From JOPF133 sp052144935 (GTDB lineage Bacteria > Acidobacteriota > Terriglobia > Bryobacterales > Bryobacteraceae): DNA of 21,917 bases. The DNA lies in the NCBI GenBank assembly GCA_052144935.1, contig JBKQPR010000143.1, positions 1 to 21,917 on the forward strand, written 5' to 3'. The notes beneath the pieces were generated by a model. That model was not told the origin of the DNA. It saw nothing but the letters and a program-made list of their open reading frames with translations, and ran no database searches. Shown in pieces: positions 14,880-21,917 of this stretch; within the stretch, counting starts at the first letter, position 1, and the number at the start of each line of letters is the position of its first letter. The translations under genes and the position numbers were made by a program.

Positions 14880-16157
14880 CTATCCCTCTTCCAGCCACCT
14901 GCGCCGGTTGATCCGCATGGTCACGAAGAGCACCGCGAACCCCGCCAACAATCCCACCGAGGCGCCCAGGCCGATGCGCTCAGGCTGGAAGGAGCCGGAG
15001 CGCAGCGTGATCGCGGCGTTGAGCAGCAGCGGGATCGAGGCGGCCACCACCGGGGGCCAGCGGCGGTCCAGCGCAAACAGCGAGCGGGAGGCGATCTCGA
15101 TGAGGGTCCACCCGACCACGCTCGGCCCCATCCCCAGAAACACGGCCGAAACCAGGCGCGTGGATTCCGCGGTGAAACTGCCGTGTTGGAAAAGCAGCGC
15201 AATAACCGGCTGGCGGAAGGCCAGGGCGAACGCGCACCCCGCCACCACCGCTAAAGCCGCCAGCGCGATGGTGCGGTCGATCAGCCGGAAGGCCTGGCGC
15301 AGCCGGAAGACGCTGCGCAGCCGCGCGATCTCCGGCAAGAGCGAATTCGTAATCGGATTCACCAGCAGCGCCATGGGCACCGACACGCCGCGCATGCAGT
15401 AATCCAGCGCCGCCGCCATGCCCGGGCCGGCGTGCGTGGCATAGGCCCGGGTGAAAGTGATGTTCAATCCCAGCCCCGTCGCGTACACCACGAAGAACGC
15501 CGGCTTGGTCAGGATCTCGCGCCAGCCGGCCTCGCAGACGGCGCCATCCACCGCCGCCAGGCTGGAGCGCGAGGCTATCCACACGACGGCGAGTTGCGCG
15601 CAGGCGCCCGCGGTATAGCCGAGGGCAAAGGCATAGACCCCCAGGATGCGCCACAGCGCCAGCGCAGCCACGATAGTGAACAGGTTCAGCGCGGCCGAAT
15701 AGAAAGCCGTGGGCGCGAAGCGGCGATCGGTGTAGAGCAGCGCGCAGTACACCGCCGAAGTGCCCGCCGCCACCGTGGACAGCGAGAGGATCCGCAGATT
15801 GTTCACCGCGGCCGGAAAGTAAGCCGGGTCAAGGCCCGGCGCCAGCACGCGCATCAGCCAGGGAGCGGTCACGATCAGGCCGGCGCCGAGGGCGGAAAAC
15901 AGCCACAGCAGACAGCTTCGCAGCTTCAGGAACAGAGCCGTGCGCCGGCCGCCCTGGCAGGCCGCGAGCATGGGCACAAACGCAAACACCACGCTGTTGA
16001 GCAGCACGGGATTCAGCGTGTCCACCGGGCCGATGGCCACCGCCAGCGAATCGGCCCGGCTGTGTGTGCCCAGCAGATAGGCGGTCGCCGCCACGCGGCC
16101 GAAGCCCAGCAGATTGCCCGCCAGCACTCCCACCACGATGATCAAACCGCCCCGCAC
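14880..16157 (-). CDS. murJ: MurJ/MviN-like lipid II flippase family membrane protein
   Basis: A 425-residue polytopic membrane protein of the MOP superfamily. The N-terminal block LLGFGRVAATAYLLGT followed by ADSLAVAIGPVDTLNPVLLN, and VFAFVPML, match the start of MurJ proteins (in which RD/K-rich loops and a helix-2 D-x-F region are conserved). Later, MRGVSVPMALLVNPITNSLLPEIARL and VIALLFQHGSFTAEST match the conserved MurJ blocks around helices 7-9. MurJ moves lipid II across the inner membrane for peptidoglycan synthesis; shorter relatives may move other polyprenyl-linked sugars. This copy is about 80 residues shorter than typical 14-helix MurJ, suggesting about 12 helices. The start is a GTG at 16157, since no ATG precedes the first helix in frame. 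It follows tpx by 107 bases on the same strand. Confidence 0.78.
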   Translation of the reverse strand: MRGGLIIVVGVLAGNLLGFGRVAATAYLLGTHSRADSLAVAIGPVDTLNPVLLNSVVFAFVPMLAACQGGRRTALFLKLRSCLLWLFSALGAGLIVTAPWLMRVLAPGLDPAYFPAAVNNLRILSLSTVAAGTSAVYCALLYTDRRFAPTAFYSAALNLFTIVAALALWRILGVYAFALGYTAGACAQLAVVWIASRSSLAAVDGAVCEAGWREILTKPAFFVVYATGLGLNITFTRAYATHAGPGMAAALDYCMRGVSVPMALLVNPITNSLLPEIARLRSVFRLRQAFRLIDRTIALAALAVVAGCAFALAFRQPVIALLFQHGSFTAESTRLVSAVFLGMGPSVVGWTLIEIASRSLFALDRRWPPVVAASIPLLLNAAITLRSGSFQPERIGLGASVGLLAGFAVLFVTMRINRRRWLEEG

Positions 16158-16264
16158 CAGCGGGCTGCCTACGATACGGAGGTACAGCCGGGAACCCTTC
16201 CCGGCCAGCGCCTCAGGTGGTTGCGGATCGTTCAGTCGAACCTCGGTGAGACGGGGCGCCCGGC

Positions 16265-16786
16265 CTAAGCCGAAGCGGCCCCGGCTCCGCGCGCGGCTTC
16301 CAGCGCGGCTTCATAATTGGGGTGGTCGGCCACTTCCTTGACGTACTCCGCGTGGCGGATCTTATTGTGTGGGTCGAGCACGAAAATCGCCCGGCTCTCG
16401 ATCCGCAGCTCCTTGATGAGAGTGCCGTAATTGGTGCCGAACGAGCCTTCCTTGTGGTCCGAAAGCATTTTCACTTTGTCCACCCCGAACGCGCCGCACC
16501 AGCGCTTTTGGGCGAACGGCAGATCCATGCTGACGGTGAATATCTCCACGCCGGTGAGCTTGGCGGCTTCTTCGTTGAACCGCTTGGTCTGCGCATCGCA
16601 AACCGGCGTATCGAGCGAAGGCACCACGCTGATGATGCGCACCTGGCTGCCGGTGTCTTTCAGCGAAACGGGCTTCAGGCTGTTGTCCACAAGCTGGAAA
16701 TCGGGGGCATCGTCGCCCGAATGCAGTTCCGGGCCGATCAAGGTCAAGGGGTTCCCTCTCAGGGTCGTCGCTCCTGGTCTTTCCAT
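16265..16786 (-). CDS. tpx: Thiol peroxidase (atypical 2-Cys peroxiredoxin, Tpx)
   Basis: A 173-residue peroxiredoxin that reduces hydrogen peroxide and alkyl hydroperoxides in the cytoplasm (or periplasm in some species), using thioredoxin as electron donor. The peroxidatic cysteine is C63 in SLDTPVCDAQTKRF, the Tpx signature, and the resolving cysteine is C97 in QKRWCGAFG; this spacing agrees with E. coli Tpx (C61/C95). GDDAPDFQLVD and GSFGTNYGTLIKE are further family blocks, and the length is standard. The ATG at 16786 has a strong AGGAGG-type ribosome binding site (complement of 16790-16796). TACAAT on the minus strand at 16821-16816 resembles a -10 box, without a good -35. It lies 64 bases downstream of the thioredoxin-fold YyaL gene, so both may be co-expressed. 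Confidence 0.95.
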   Translation of the reverse strand: MERPGATTLRGNPLTLIGPELHSGDDAPDFQLVDNSLKPVSLKDTGSQVRIISVVPSLDTPVCDAQTKRFNEEAAKLTGVEIFTVSMDLPFAQKRWCGAFGVDKVKMLSDHKEGSFGTNYGTLIKELRIESRAIFVLDPHNKIRHAEYVKEVADHPNYEAALEAARGAGAASA

Positions 16787-16850
16787 TACTCCTCCTGTTT
16801 GTGCGGGTGAACTTTATTGTAGCAATCCGGGCGCGGCCGGCCCACCAGGG

Positions 16851-18959
16851 CTACAGTAACTTCTCCAACTCGGCGGCCTCGGTAACCGGCAACTGGCAGG
16901 TATAATTGCGGCAAACATAGGCGGCCGCCCGGCCCTCCACCGGTTGCATGGCGTCGATGGACGGCGCGCCGGCCGCGAAAAACTCGCGGCTCTCCGGTGA
17001 GTCCACCAGCAGCACGGCCGCGTTGGGCAGGAAGCGGGCGTGCACCGTGCCGGTCAGGGCCCGCGTGGCGGGCGCGCCGGCTTCTCCCACGATTACGATC
17101 TGCCGCGGGCCGGAGAGCATCAGCTCGCCGGCGCACAGCATCTGCGGCAGGCCCACCGGCGCGGCCAGCAGCCGCGGGGTGAAGGCGGCCACGGCCCGGT
17201 GCGCGGCCTCACGGAGATCCGCGCGGTTGGTGAGCAGGGCCAGGCGCAGCAGATTCATAGCGGCCACGGAATTGCCCGAAGGCTCGGCGCCGTCGTAATC
17301 CTCCTTCACCCGCATCACCAGGCTTCGATCGCCTTCCGCCGAGCTGAAGAACCCGCCGTTCCGCGCGTCTTCGAACCGCTCGCGCTGCTTCTCCGTGAGC
17401 CGGAGGGCCAGCTCCAGGTGCCGCCGGTCGAACTGGCGCTCATAGAGATCCAGCAGCGCCTGGGCAAACAGAGCGTAATCGTCCAGAAATCCCGGGATGG
17501 CCGCGTCGCCCTGGCGGTAGCGCCGCAGCAGGATGCCGCTCTCCGGATCGTACATGCGCGCCGCCAGGAACTCGGCCGCCCGGCGCGCGGCCGCGGCATA
17601 GCGCGGCTCTTCGAGCACCGCTCCCGCCAGGGCGAAGGCCGAGATCATGAGGCCGTTCCAGGCGGTCAGAACCTTGTCGTCGAGGTACGGCCTCACGCGC
17701 TTCCCGCGGGCTTCCAAAAGAATTCGCGACGCGCGCTCCAAACCCTCGCGCACCTCCTCCGCGGGCCGCCCGAACTGCTGGGCGGTCTCTTCCAGCGTGA
17801 ACGCCCGATAGAGAATGTTCCGCCCGGAAAACTCGTTGTGCGGATCGTGGGCCACGTTTCCGCCGTCGGCCACGCCATAGCGCCAGCAGAACCATTCGGC
17901 CACCGGCGGTTCCAGCAGGTCGCGGATCTCCTCGGCGGTCCAGATGTAAAACGCGCCTTCGCCCTTCACGGCCGGCTCTTCGGGATCGATCGCGCTGTCG
18001 GCGTCTTCGGCCGAGTAAAAGCCGCCCTCCGGGCCGGTCATGTCGCGCAACACGTAGTCCAGCGTGCGGCGGGCGGTTTCGGCGTACTGCGCTTCGCCGG
18101 CGATCTGGAAGGCCTCCAGATAGGAGATGGCGAGCTGCCCCTGGTCGTAGAGCATCTTTTCGAAATGCGGAACGAACCAGCGCTCGTCCACGGAATAGCG
18201 GTGAAAGCCGCCGCCAAGCTGGTCGTGCATGCCGCCCTTGGCCATCTCGCGGAGGGTCACCAGCACCATGTCGAGGGCTTCGGGGTTGCGGGTGCGGTCC
18301 CAGTAGCGCAGCAGGAAGTTGAAGACCGTGGGCCGCGGGAACTTGGGCGCGCCGCCAAAGCCGCCCAGTTGGGTATCGAACGTGCGGCGGAACATCTGGA
18401 AGCCGTGCTCCAGGGCGGCGTGGTCGATCATGCCGGTGCGCCCCGGCTCCACCGCCGCCTGCTGTTCCAGTTGCGCCACCACCTCGCGGGCGGATTCCAC
18501 AATCTGCTCGCGGTCCGTTCGCCAGGCGTCGGCGATCTGGGTCAGGATCGAGGCGAACCCCGGATGCCCATAGCGGTTCTCGGGTGGAAAATAGGTGCCC
18601 CCGAAGAAGGGCTGCAACTCCGGCGTGAGCCACACCGACATCGGCCATCCGCCCCCTCCGGTGGTGGCCTGCACGAATGCCATGTAGATGCGATCCACGT
18701 CCGGGCGCTCTTCGCGGTCTACTTTGATGGCCACGTAATCGCCATTCAGCAGGGCGGCGATCCGGTCGCTTTCAAACGATTCGCGCTCCATCACGTGGCA
18801 CCAGTGGCAGGTGGAATACCCGATCGAAAGGAAGACCGGCTTGTTTTCGGCGCGCGCCTTGGCGAAGGCCTCTTCGCCCCACGCGTACCAATCCACGGGA
18901 TTGTGGGAATGTTGCAGCAGGTATGGACTTTTCTCGCGTTCCAGCCGATTAGTAGGCAT
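16851..18959 (-). CDS. Thioredoxin-domain protein of the YyaL/DUF255 (SPATA20-like) family
   Basis: A 702-residue protein with two parts. The N-terminal part (about 1-165) is the DUF255 thioredoxin-like domain: NRLEREKSPYLLQHSHNPVD, then WYAWGEEAFAKA, and the redox motif STCHWCHVME with C51 and C54, followed by IKVDREERPDVDRIYM. The remainder is an (alpha/alpha)6 barrel like N-acylglucosamine 2-epimerases and other six-hairpin glycosidases (for example GGGFHRYSVDERWFVPHFEK, LTAWNGLMI). Orthologues are widespread from bacteria to humans, with no settled function; a role in redox or sugar-related repair is only proposed. The start is ATG 18959, the family's usual N-terminus; an open frame continues upstream within the preceding gene. 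It lies 17 bases after the lyase gene, so the two probably form an operon. Confidence 0.92.
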   Translation of the reverse strand: MPTNRLEREKSPYLLQHSHNPVDWYAWGEEAFAKARAENKPVFLSIGYSTCHWCHVMERESFESDRIAALLNGDYVAIKVDREERPDVDRIYMAFVQATTGGGGWPMSVWLTPELQPFFGGTYFPPENRYGHPGFASILTQIADAWRTDREQIVESAREVVAQLEQQAAVEPGRTGMIDHAALEHGFQMFRRTFDTQLGGFGGAPKFPRPTVFNFLLRYWDRTRNPEALDMVLVTLREMAKGGMHDQLGGGFHRYSVDERWFVPHFEKMLYDQGQLAISYLEAFQIAGEAQYAETARRTLDYVLRDMTGPEGGFYSAEDADSAIDPEEPAVKGEGAFYIWTAEEIRDLLEPPVAEWFCWRYGVADGGNVAHDPHNEFSGRNILYRAFTLEETAQQFGRPAEEVREGLERASRILLEARGKRVRPYLDDKVLTAWNGLMISAFALAGAVLEEPRYAAAARRAAEFLAARMYDPESGILLRRYRQGDAAIPGFLDDYALFAQALLDLYERQFDRRHLELALRLTEKQRERFEDARNGGFFSSAEGDRSLVMRVKEDYDGAEPSGNSVAAMNLLRLALLTNRADLREAAHRAVAAFTPRLLAAPVGLPQMLCAGELMLSGPRQIVIVGEAGAPATRALTGTVHARFLPNAAVLLVDSPESREFFAAGAPSIDAMQPVEGRAAAYVCRNYTCQLPVTEAAELEKLL

Positions 18960-18976
18960 GAGGATTGGATGCCGGC

Positions 18977-19906
18977 TCAGGCCGCCTGGAAGCGGCCGGC
19001 TTCCGGCAAATACTTGTGCGCGCGCAGCCGCTCGATTACTGTGGCTACTCGCCGCCGTGCTTCGTCGGGCATTTGCCGGATCGGTCTCCGGCAGGGGCCC
19101 ACGTTCATGCCGGCCATCCCCATGGCCTCCTTCACAACGTCCGGAAAGGTGTGCAGCCCGTTCAATGCGCCCACTTCCGCCGCCAGGGATTGCAGGCGCG
19201 CGGCCTCCTCCCGCCGGCCCTCGCGGTGCGCGCGGTAAAGATCGACGAATAGTTTCGGACACAGGTTGGCGGATGCCGTCACCGTGCCCGCGCAGCCGCG
19301 CTCGAGAGCCGGCAGGATCAGGCTCTCATCGGCTTCGAAGACCGCCAGCTTCCGTCCCGGCGCGCAATCGAGGTATGCCAATGCCTGATCCAGACGTCCG
19401 CTGGAGTCTTTCACGCCGACCAGGTTCTCGCAGGCGGACGCAATCCGGCCCAAGGTTTCCGCGGCCAGCTCGACCCCGCCGTGCAGCGGGAAATTGTAAG
19501 CCACCACCGGCAGGTTTACGGCGCGGCAGACCTCGATGAAGTGTTCGGCCAACTCCTGCTGCGAAGGCTTGATGTAATACGGCGTGACCACCACGACGAC
19601 GTCCACGCCGGCGGATTGCGCGGCCTGCGCAAGTTCCACGGATTCGCTCGTGGTGACGGCGCCAACGTTGCCATAGACCGGCACGCGCCCGGCGGCGGCC
19701 TGGCGGCAGAAGCGCAGCGCCACGCGGCGCTCCTCGGTCGAGAGCAGGGCGAACTCGCCTCCCGAGCCGCACGCGAAGAGCCCGTCGACGCCGGCCGCGA
19801 TCTGGGTATCGATCGCCGACTGCCAGGCTCCGAAATCGATGCGCTCATCCTCACGGAATGGGGTCACCAGCGCGGGCACCACCCCTTCGAAAACGCGCTC
19901 GGGCAC
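18977..19906 (-). CDS. Dihydrodipicolinate synthase / N-acetylneuraminate lyase family aldolase
   Basis: A 309-residue class I aldolase of the DapA/NanA superfamily. PALVTPFREDERIDF opens the TIM barrel; CGSGGEFALLSTEER (46-60) is the pyruvate-binding loop, normally G-T/S-T-G-E, here GSGGE; YNFP contains Y137 and GVKDSSG contains the Schiff-base K166, at positions close to those of E. coli NanA (Y137, K165). It should condense or cleave pyruvate with an aldehyde, but the substrate is unresolved: lysine synthesis, sialic acid or another 2-keto-3-deoxy acid are all possible. The start chosen is GTG 19906, just upstream of the conserved barrel strand; AGGAG lies close in front of it (spacing only one base), so a nearby GTG near 19885 is an alternative. 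It heads the minus-strand group and is divergent from the receiver-domain protein. Confidence 0.88.
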   Translation of the reverse strand: MPERVFEGVVPALVTPFREDERIDFGAWQSAIDTQIAAGVDGLFACGSGGEFALLSTEERRVALRFCRQAAAGRVPVYGNVGAVTTSESVELAQAAQSAGVDVVVVVTPYYIKPSQQELAEHFIEVCRAVNLPVVAYNFPLHGGVELAAETLGRIASACENLVGVKDSSGRLDQALAYLDCAPGRKLAVFEADESLILPALERGCAGTVTASANLCPKLFVDLYRAHREGRREEAARLQSLAAEVGALNGLHTFPDVVKEAMGMAGMNVGPCRRPIRQMPDEARRRVATVIERLRAHKYLPEAGRFQAA

Positions 19907-19970
19907 GCTCCTATGGTAGCAGGGGCGGATGTGCGACACAGAAGTGGATGAAGTGGAATGCGTCGATTCC

Positions 19971-19994
19971 GAGCCGCGAACGTCAGAGAGCGGT
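19971..19994 (+). repeat. Single-arm copy of the GAGCC-type hairpin repeat
   Basis: GAGCCGCGAACGTCAGAGAG and CGGT match the right arm of the long hairpin at 21740-21789 in 19 of 24 positions. It lies in the 196-bp gap between the divergent lyase and receiver-protein genes. No matching left arm is seen here. Confidence 0.6.
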
Positions 19995-20102
19995 TCCCGG
20001 CACGGTCGCTTTGCGCGCACCCTGGGCGGGTTCTCCGGTGGCGACGAGCGAATGAATGCAGTTATCATGAGAGAGAATGACTGTCGCTGGAGGTGGCGGC
20101 TC

Positions 20103-21704
20103 GTGCCCGGCGAAACCATCCTGGTTGTGGAGGATTCTCCCGTCAGCCTGAAACTCGTGGCCGCTGTGCTTCGAGCCGAAGGCTACAAAGTCCAAATAGC
20201 CTCGTCCGCGGAACAGGCGTGGTCTACGCTCCGTTTCCTCAAACCGCAACTCATCCTCGTCGATCTTTTCCTGCCCGGAATGAGCGGGTTGGAGCTCACC
20301 AGCAAGATCAAGCAGGATCTCCGATTGCGCGACGTCACGGTCGTCGCCCTGACCGGATCCACCATGGAAGGCGACGAGGAGAAGGCCCGCGCCGCCGGCT
20401 GCGATGGCTATCTCACCAAGCCGATCGACCCTCCCACGCTGGCGCTGCGTGTACGGGAGTATCTGGCTGGGGACGAGGATATTCCGTCTTTGCCGCCCGG
20501 CGAAGCTACCGCGCTGATCGAGGACGAACCGGTTCCCCAGGCCTACTCCTTCGGCCTTCCCGAAGCCGAAATGAAGGATCTGCGAAGGAGTTTCCTGGCC
20601 CTCGGAGCTGTCCAAAGCCAGCAGTTGCTGGCCAGTCTCGACACGCAGTTCGATGCGCCCGGCGCCAGTCGCCTGGTGCATCAGTGGGCCGGCGCCGGCG
20701 GGTTGCTCGGTTTTCCGCGGATCTCCGAGCGGTCGCGTGAAGTCGAGGCTCAGCTCAGGGCGCCGCACTGGAGTGTCCCCAAGCTTCGCGAGTCTCTTCG
20801 CAAACTCGCCCTTGCATTTGGCGACCCGGGCAAGGTAACGGAGGAAGCCGCCATCCCGGAATCGATCGTTCAGGAGCTTCGAGGGAAGCGCATCGGGCTG
20901 GTTGGCCTGACCGATTGGGAAGCCGAGCGCTTGTGCGCCGCTCTGGAGCGGGTCGATGCCAAGCCCAGACTGTTTGCGGTGGACGATTCCCCCGAACTCG
21001 AATCGATCCGCGTCTGCAACGTTCTGATCGTGCATGTCCGCCCTGAAACCATGAATAGCCAGTGGCTGGCCCCCGGGTTCGTCGCGCCGCCCCAACTGCC
21101 GCTGGTGTTCATCGGCGGGCGGGAGCTTCTGCTCTCCCTGGATGGCGGAGTTCAAGCCCGTGCGCGCGAATTCCTGATCGATGGCTGGCAGCCGGAGGAA
21201 GCGCTGATGCGGCTCAGCTTCGCGCTCTCGCGTCCGGCAACTCCCGTCCCCGTTGCCCCGGCCGGCACACCCGTGGCGGGGAGTATGGGAGGCCCCGCCG
21301 CAACTCGCAGCCTCGCCCCTCAGAGTGGCCCCGCCGGCCTGCGGGCGGAAACCGTGGTGATCGCCGACGATGACAGTACTGTCCGCGCGGTCTTGCAGTC
21401 CGCCCTGCGAAGGTACGGATGGCGGTGCCGGATCGCCACCAACGGACCCGAAGCGCTCCAACTGATCCGGGAGCACCAACCGCATGCCGCGGTCCTCGAT
21501 GTGAACATGCCTGGAATGGACGGGTTCGAAGTGCTTGCGGCGGTTCGCGCCGAACGCATCCCCGTCCGGGTCATCCTCCTCACCGCCCGCCAGCAGGAGC
21601 ACGACATCCTTCGGGGGTTCTCTTTGGGCGTCGACGATTACGTGGTCAAACCGTTCAGGCCTATGGAGCTGGTCGCGCGTCTAAAGAGGCTGTTAGCCAG
21701 CTAG
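20103..21704 (+). CDS. Multi-receiver signalling protein: REC - Hpt-like - degenerate REC - REC
   Basis: A 533-residue two-component protein without a DNA-binding or enzymatic output domain. Domain 1 (about 5-120) is a full receiver: E10/D11, phospho-acceptor D54 in LILVDLFLPG, T84 and K106. About 150-240 resembles a histidine phosphotransfer domain, with H193 in LVHQWAGAGGLLGF where HPt proteins have H-x-L-K-G. About 261-375 has receiver-like strands (KRIGLVGLTD, VCNVLIVHVRPE, LPLVFIGG), but the acidic pocket, acceptor Asp and Lys are missing. Domain 4 (about 416-533) is a second complete receiver: D422/D423, D466 in AAVLDVNMPGMDG, T494 and K516. A Pro/Ala-rich linker precedes it. The start is GTG 20103, because GGAGG at 20089-20093 is well placed and the receiver begins there; an ATG at 20053 would add 17 residues. 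It may be a phosphorelay hub for a hybrid kinase encoded elsewhere. Confidence 0.85.
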   Translation: MPGETILVVEDSPVSLKLVAAVLRAEGYKVQIASSAEQAWSTLRFLKPQLILVDLFLPGMSGLELTSKIKQDLRLRDVTVVALTGSTMEGDEEKARAAGCDGYLTKPIDPPTLALRVREYLAGDEDIPSLPPGEATALIEDEPVPQAYSFGLPEAEMKDLRRSFLALGAVQSQQLLASLDTQFDAPGASRLVHQWAGAGGLLGFPRISERSREVEAQLRAPHWSVPKLRESLRKLALAFGDPGKVTEEAAIPESIVQELRGKRIGLVGLTDWEAERLCAALERVDAKPRLFAVDDSPELESIRVCNVLIVHVRPETMNSQWLAPGFVAPPQLPLVFIGGRELLLSLDGGVQARAREFLIDGWQPEEALMRLSFALSRPATPVPVAPAGTPVAGSMGGPAATRSLAPQSGPAGLRAETVVIADDDSTVRAVLQSALRRYGWRCRIATNGPEALQLIREHQPHAAVLDVNMPGMDGFEVLAAVRAERIPVRVILLTARQQEHDILRGFSLGVDDYVVKPFRPMELVARLKRLLAS

Positions 21705-21739
21705 GTCTCAGACCGCGTGATTCGGTGCTATTCTGAAAC

Positions 21740-21789
21740 CGCTCGCTAACGCTCGCGGCTCTGCTCAGAGCCACGACCGTCAGGGAGTG
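21740..21789. repeat. Long imperfect hairpin (REP-like) after the receiver gene
   Basis: The left arm at 21740-21763 and the right arm at 21766-21789 are 24 bases each and pair at 19 of 24 positions; the innermost seven pairs (GGCTCTG/CAGAGCC) are perfect. It begins 35 bases after the stop codon at 21704. No T run follows, so a simple intrinsic terminator is not indicated; a REP-like or attenuating hairpin is more likely. Its right arm recurs at 19971-19994. Confidence 0.7.
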
Positions 21790-21917
21790 CTATTCGTATC
21801 CGCGGGATGCCTGCTCGCTCTCCTACCCTGCCACCGACCGTCGCCGATGGCAACTGAGCGGACACTTTTCCACAGGCGCGTTGCCGCCCACCGTGGAGAA
21901 ACCAACCCTTCAATAAT
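21790..21917. other. Gene-free right edge of the window
   Basis: No coding sequence or recognisable RNA gene is seen. The segment near 21848-21868 (GCAACTGAGCGGACACTTTT) is slightly reminiscent of insertion-sequence ends, but nothing here completes the picture. Confidence 0.4.

Noticed and set aside
17040..19238. A 732-codon plus-strand open frame over the YyaL gene
   Set aside because: It is a perfect antisense shadow of a well-conserved gene, rich in His/Arg/Gly without domain features.
18960..19262. N-terminal extension of the YyaL-type gene
   Set aside because: It lies inside the lyase coding region in another frame; family members begin at the NRLEREKSPYLL block.
19907..20119. N-terminal extension of the lyase gene and of the receiver gene into the shared intergenic gap
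   Set aside because: Both extensions give low-complexity peptides not found in these families, and a repeat arm lies in the gap.
21833..21917. Possible insertion-sequence end near GAGCGGACACTTTTCC
   Set aside because: Only one end-like segment is visible, with no inverted partner, target duplication or transposase in the window.
1..21917. CRISPR array or tRNA gene
   Set aside because: The direct repeats are long, modular and without regular unique spacers, and no cloverleaf with a T-loop GTTCRA pattern was found.

Overview
The window looks like chromosomal DNA of a GC-rich soil acidobacterium, most like the Solibacter/Bryobacter group. This is inferred from gene content, not from a marker gene: a Ser/Thr kinase fused to a TolB-type propeller, several secreted glycoside hydrolases, a Tat-exported BNR/sialidase-like protein, and many dispersed GC-rich intergenic repeats. 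No rRNA, tRNA, CRISPR array or complete insertion sequence was recognised.

Left part (1-14.5 kb), accessory in character. Intact genes are widely spaced: a GH43 endo-arabinanase-like enzyme (1357-2373), an exported SAM-methyltransferase-like protein (3551-4234, minus), an XRE regulator (4903-5208, minus) divergent from a phage/plasmid-type DUF932 gene with a broken 3' end (5363-6363), a BNR/sialidase-like protein (7162-8280, minus), a kinase-TolB fusion (9943-12570) and a GH43_24-type exo-beta-1,3-galactanase (13133-14134, minus). Seven clusters of a modular, very GC-rich repeat family lie between them, all written in the same orientation. Several clusters are flanked by gene debris: an MFS transporter piece, an unidentified C-terminal piece, a phage HTH/terminase-small-like piece, a kinase-TolB C-terminus and a frameshifted TolB propeller.

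Right part (14.9-21.7 kb), compact and intact. A minus-strand group reads DapA/NanA-type lyase, thioredoxin-fold YyaL/DUF255 protein, thiol peroxidase (tpx) and a MurJ-like flippase. It is divergent from a plus-strand regulator with the order REC-Hpt-degenerate REC-REC. The GC-rich clusters are absent here. A different hairpin-type repeat follows the regulator, and one arm of it recurs upstream of the regulator.

How the genes fit together: the two GH43 enzymes together point to arabinan/arabinogalactan breakdown, and the BNR protein may act on related side groups. The kinase, the XRE protein and the multi-receiver protein are signalling parts with no partner visible here. The most unusual feature is the repeat family and its association with truncated genes. 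The uniform orientation and the sharp absence from the right-hand third suggest an element with its own biology rather than random GC-rich sequence, but this needs genome-wide comparison.
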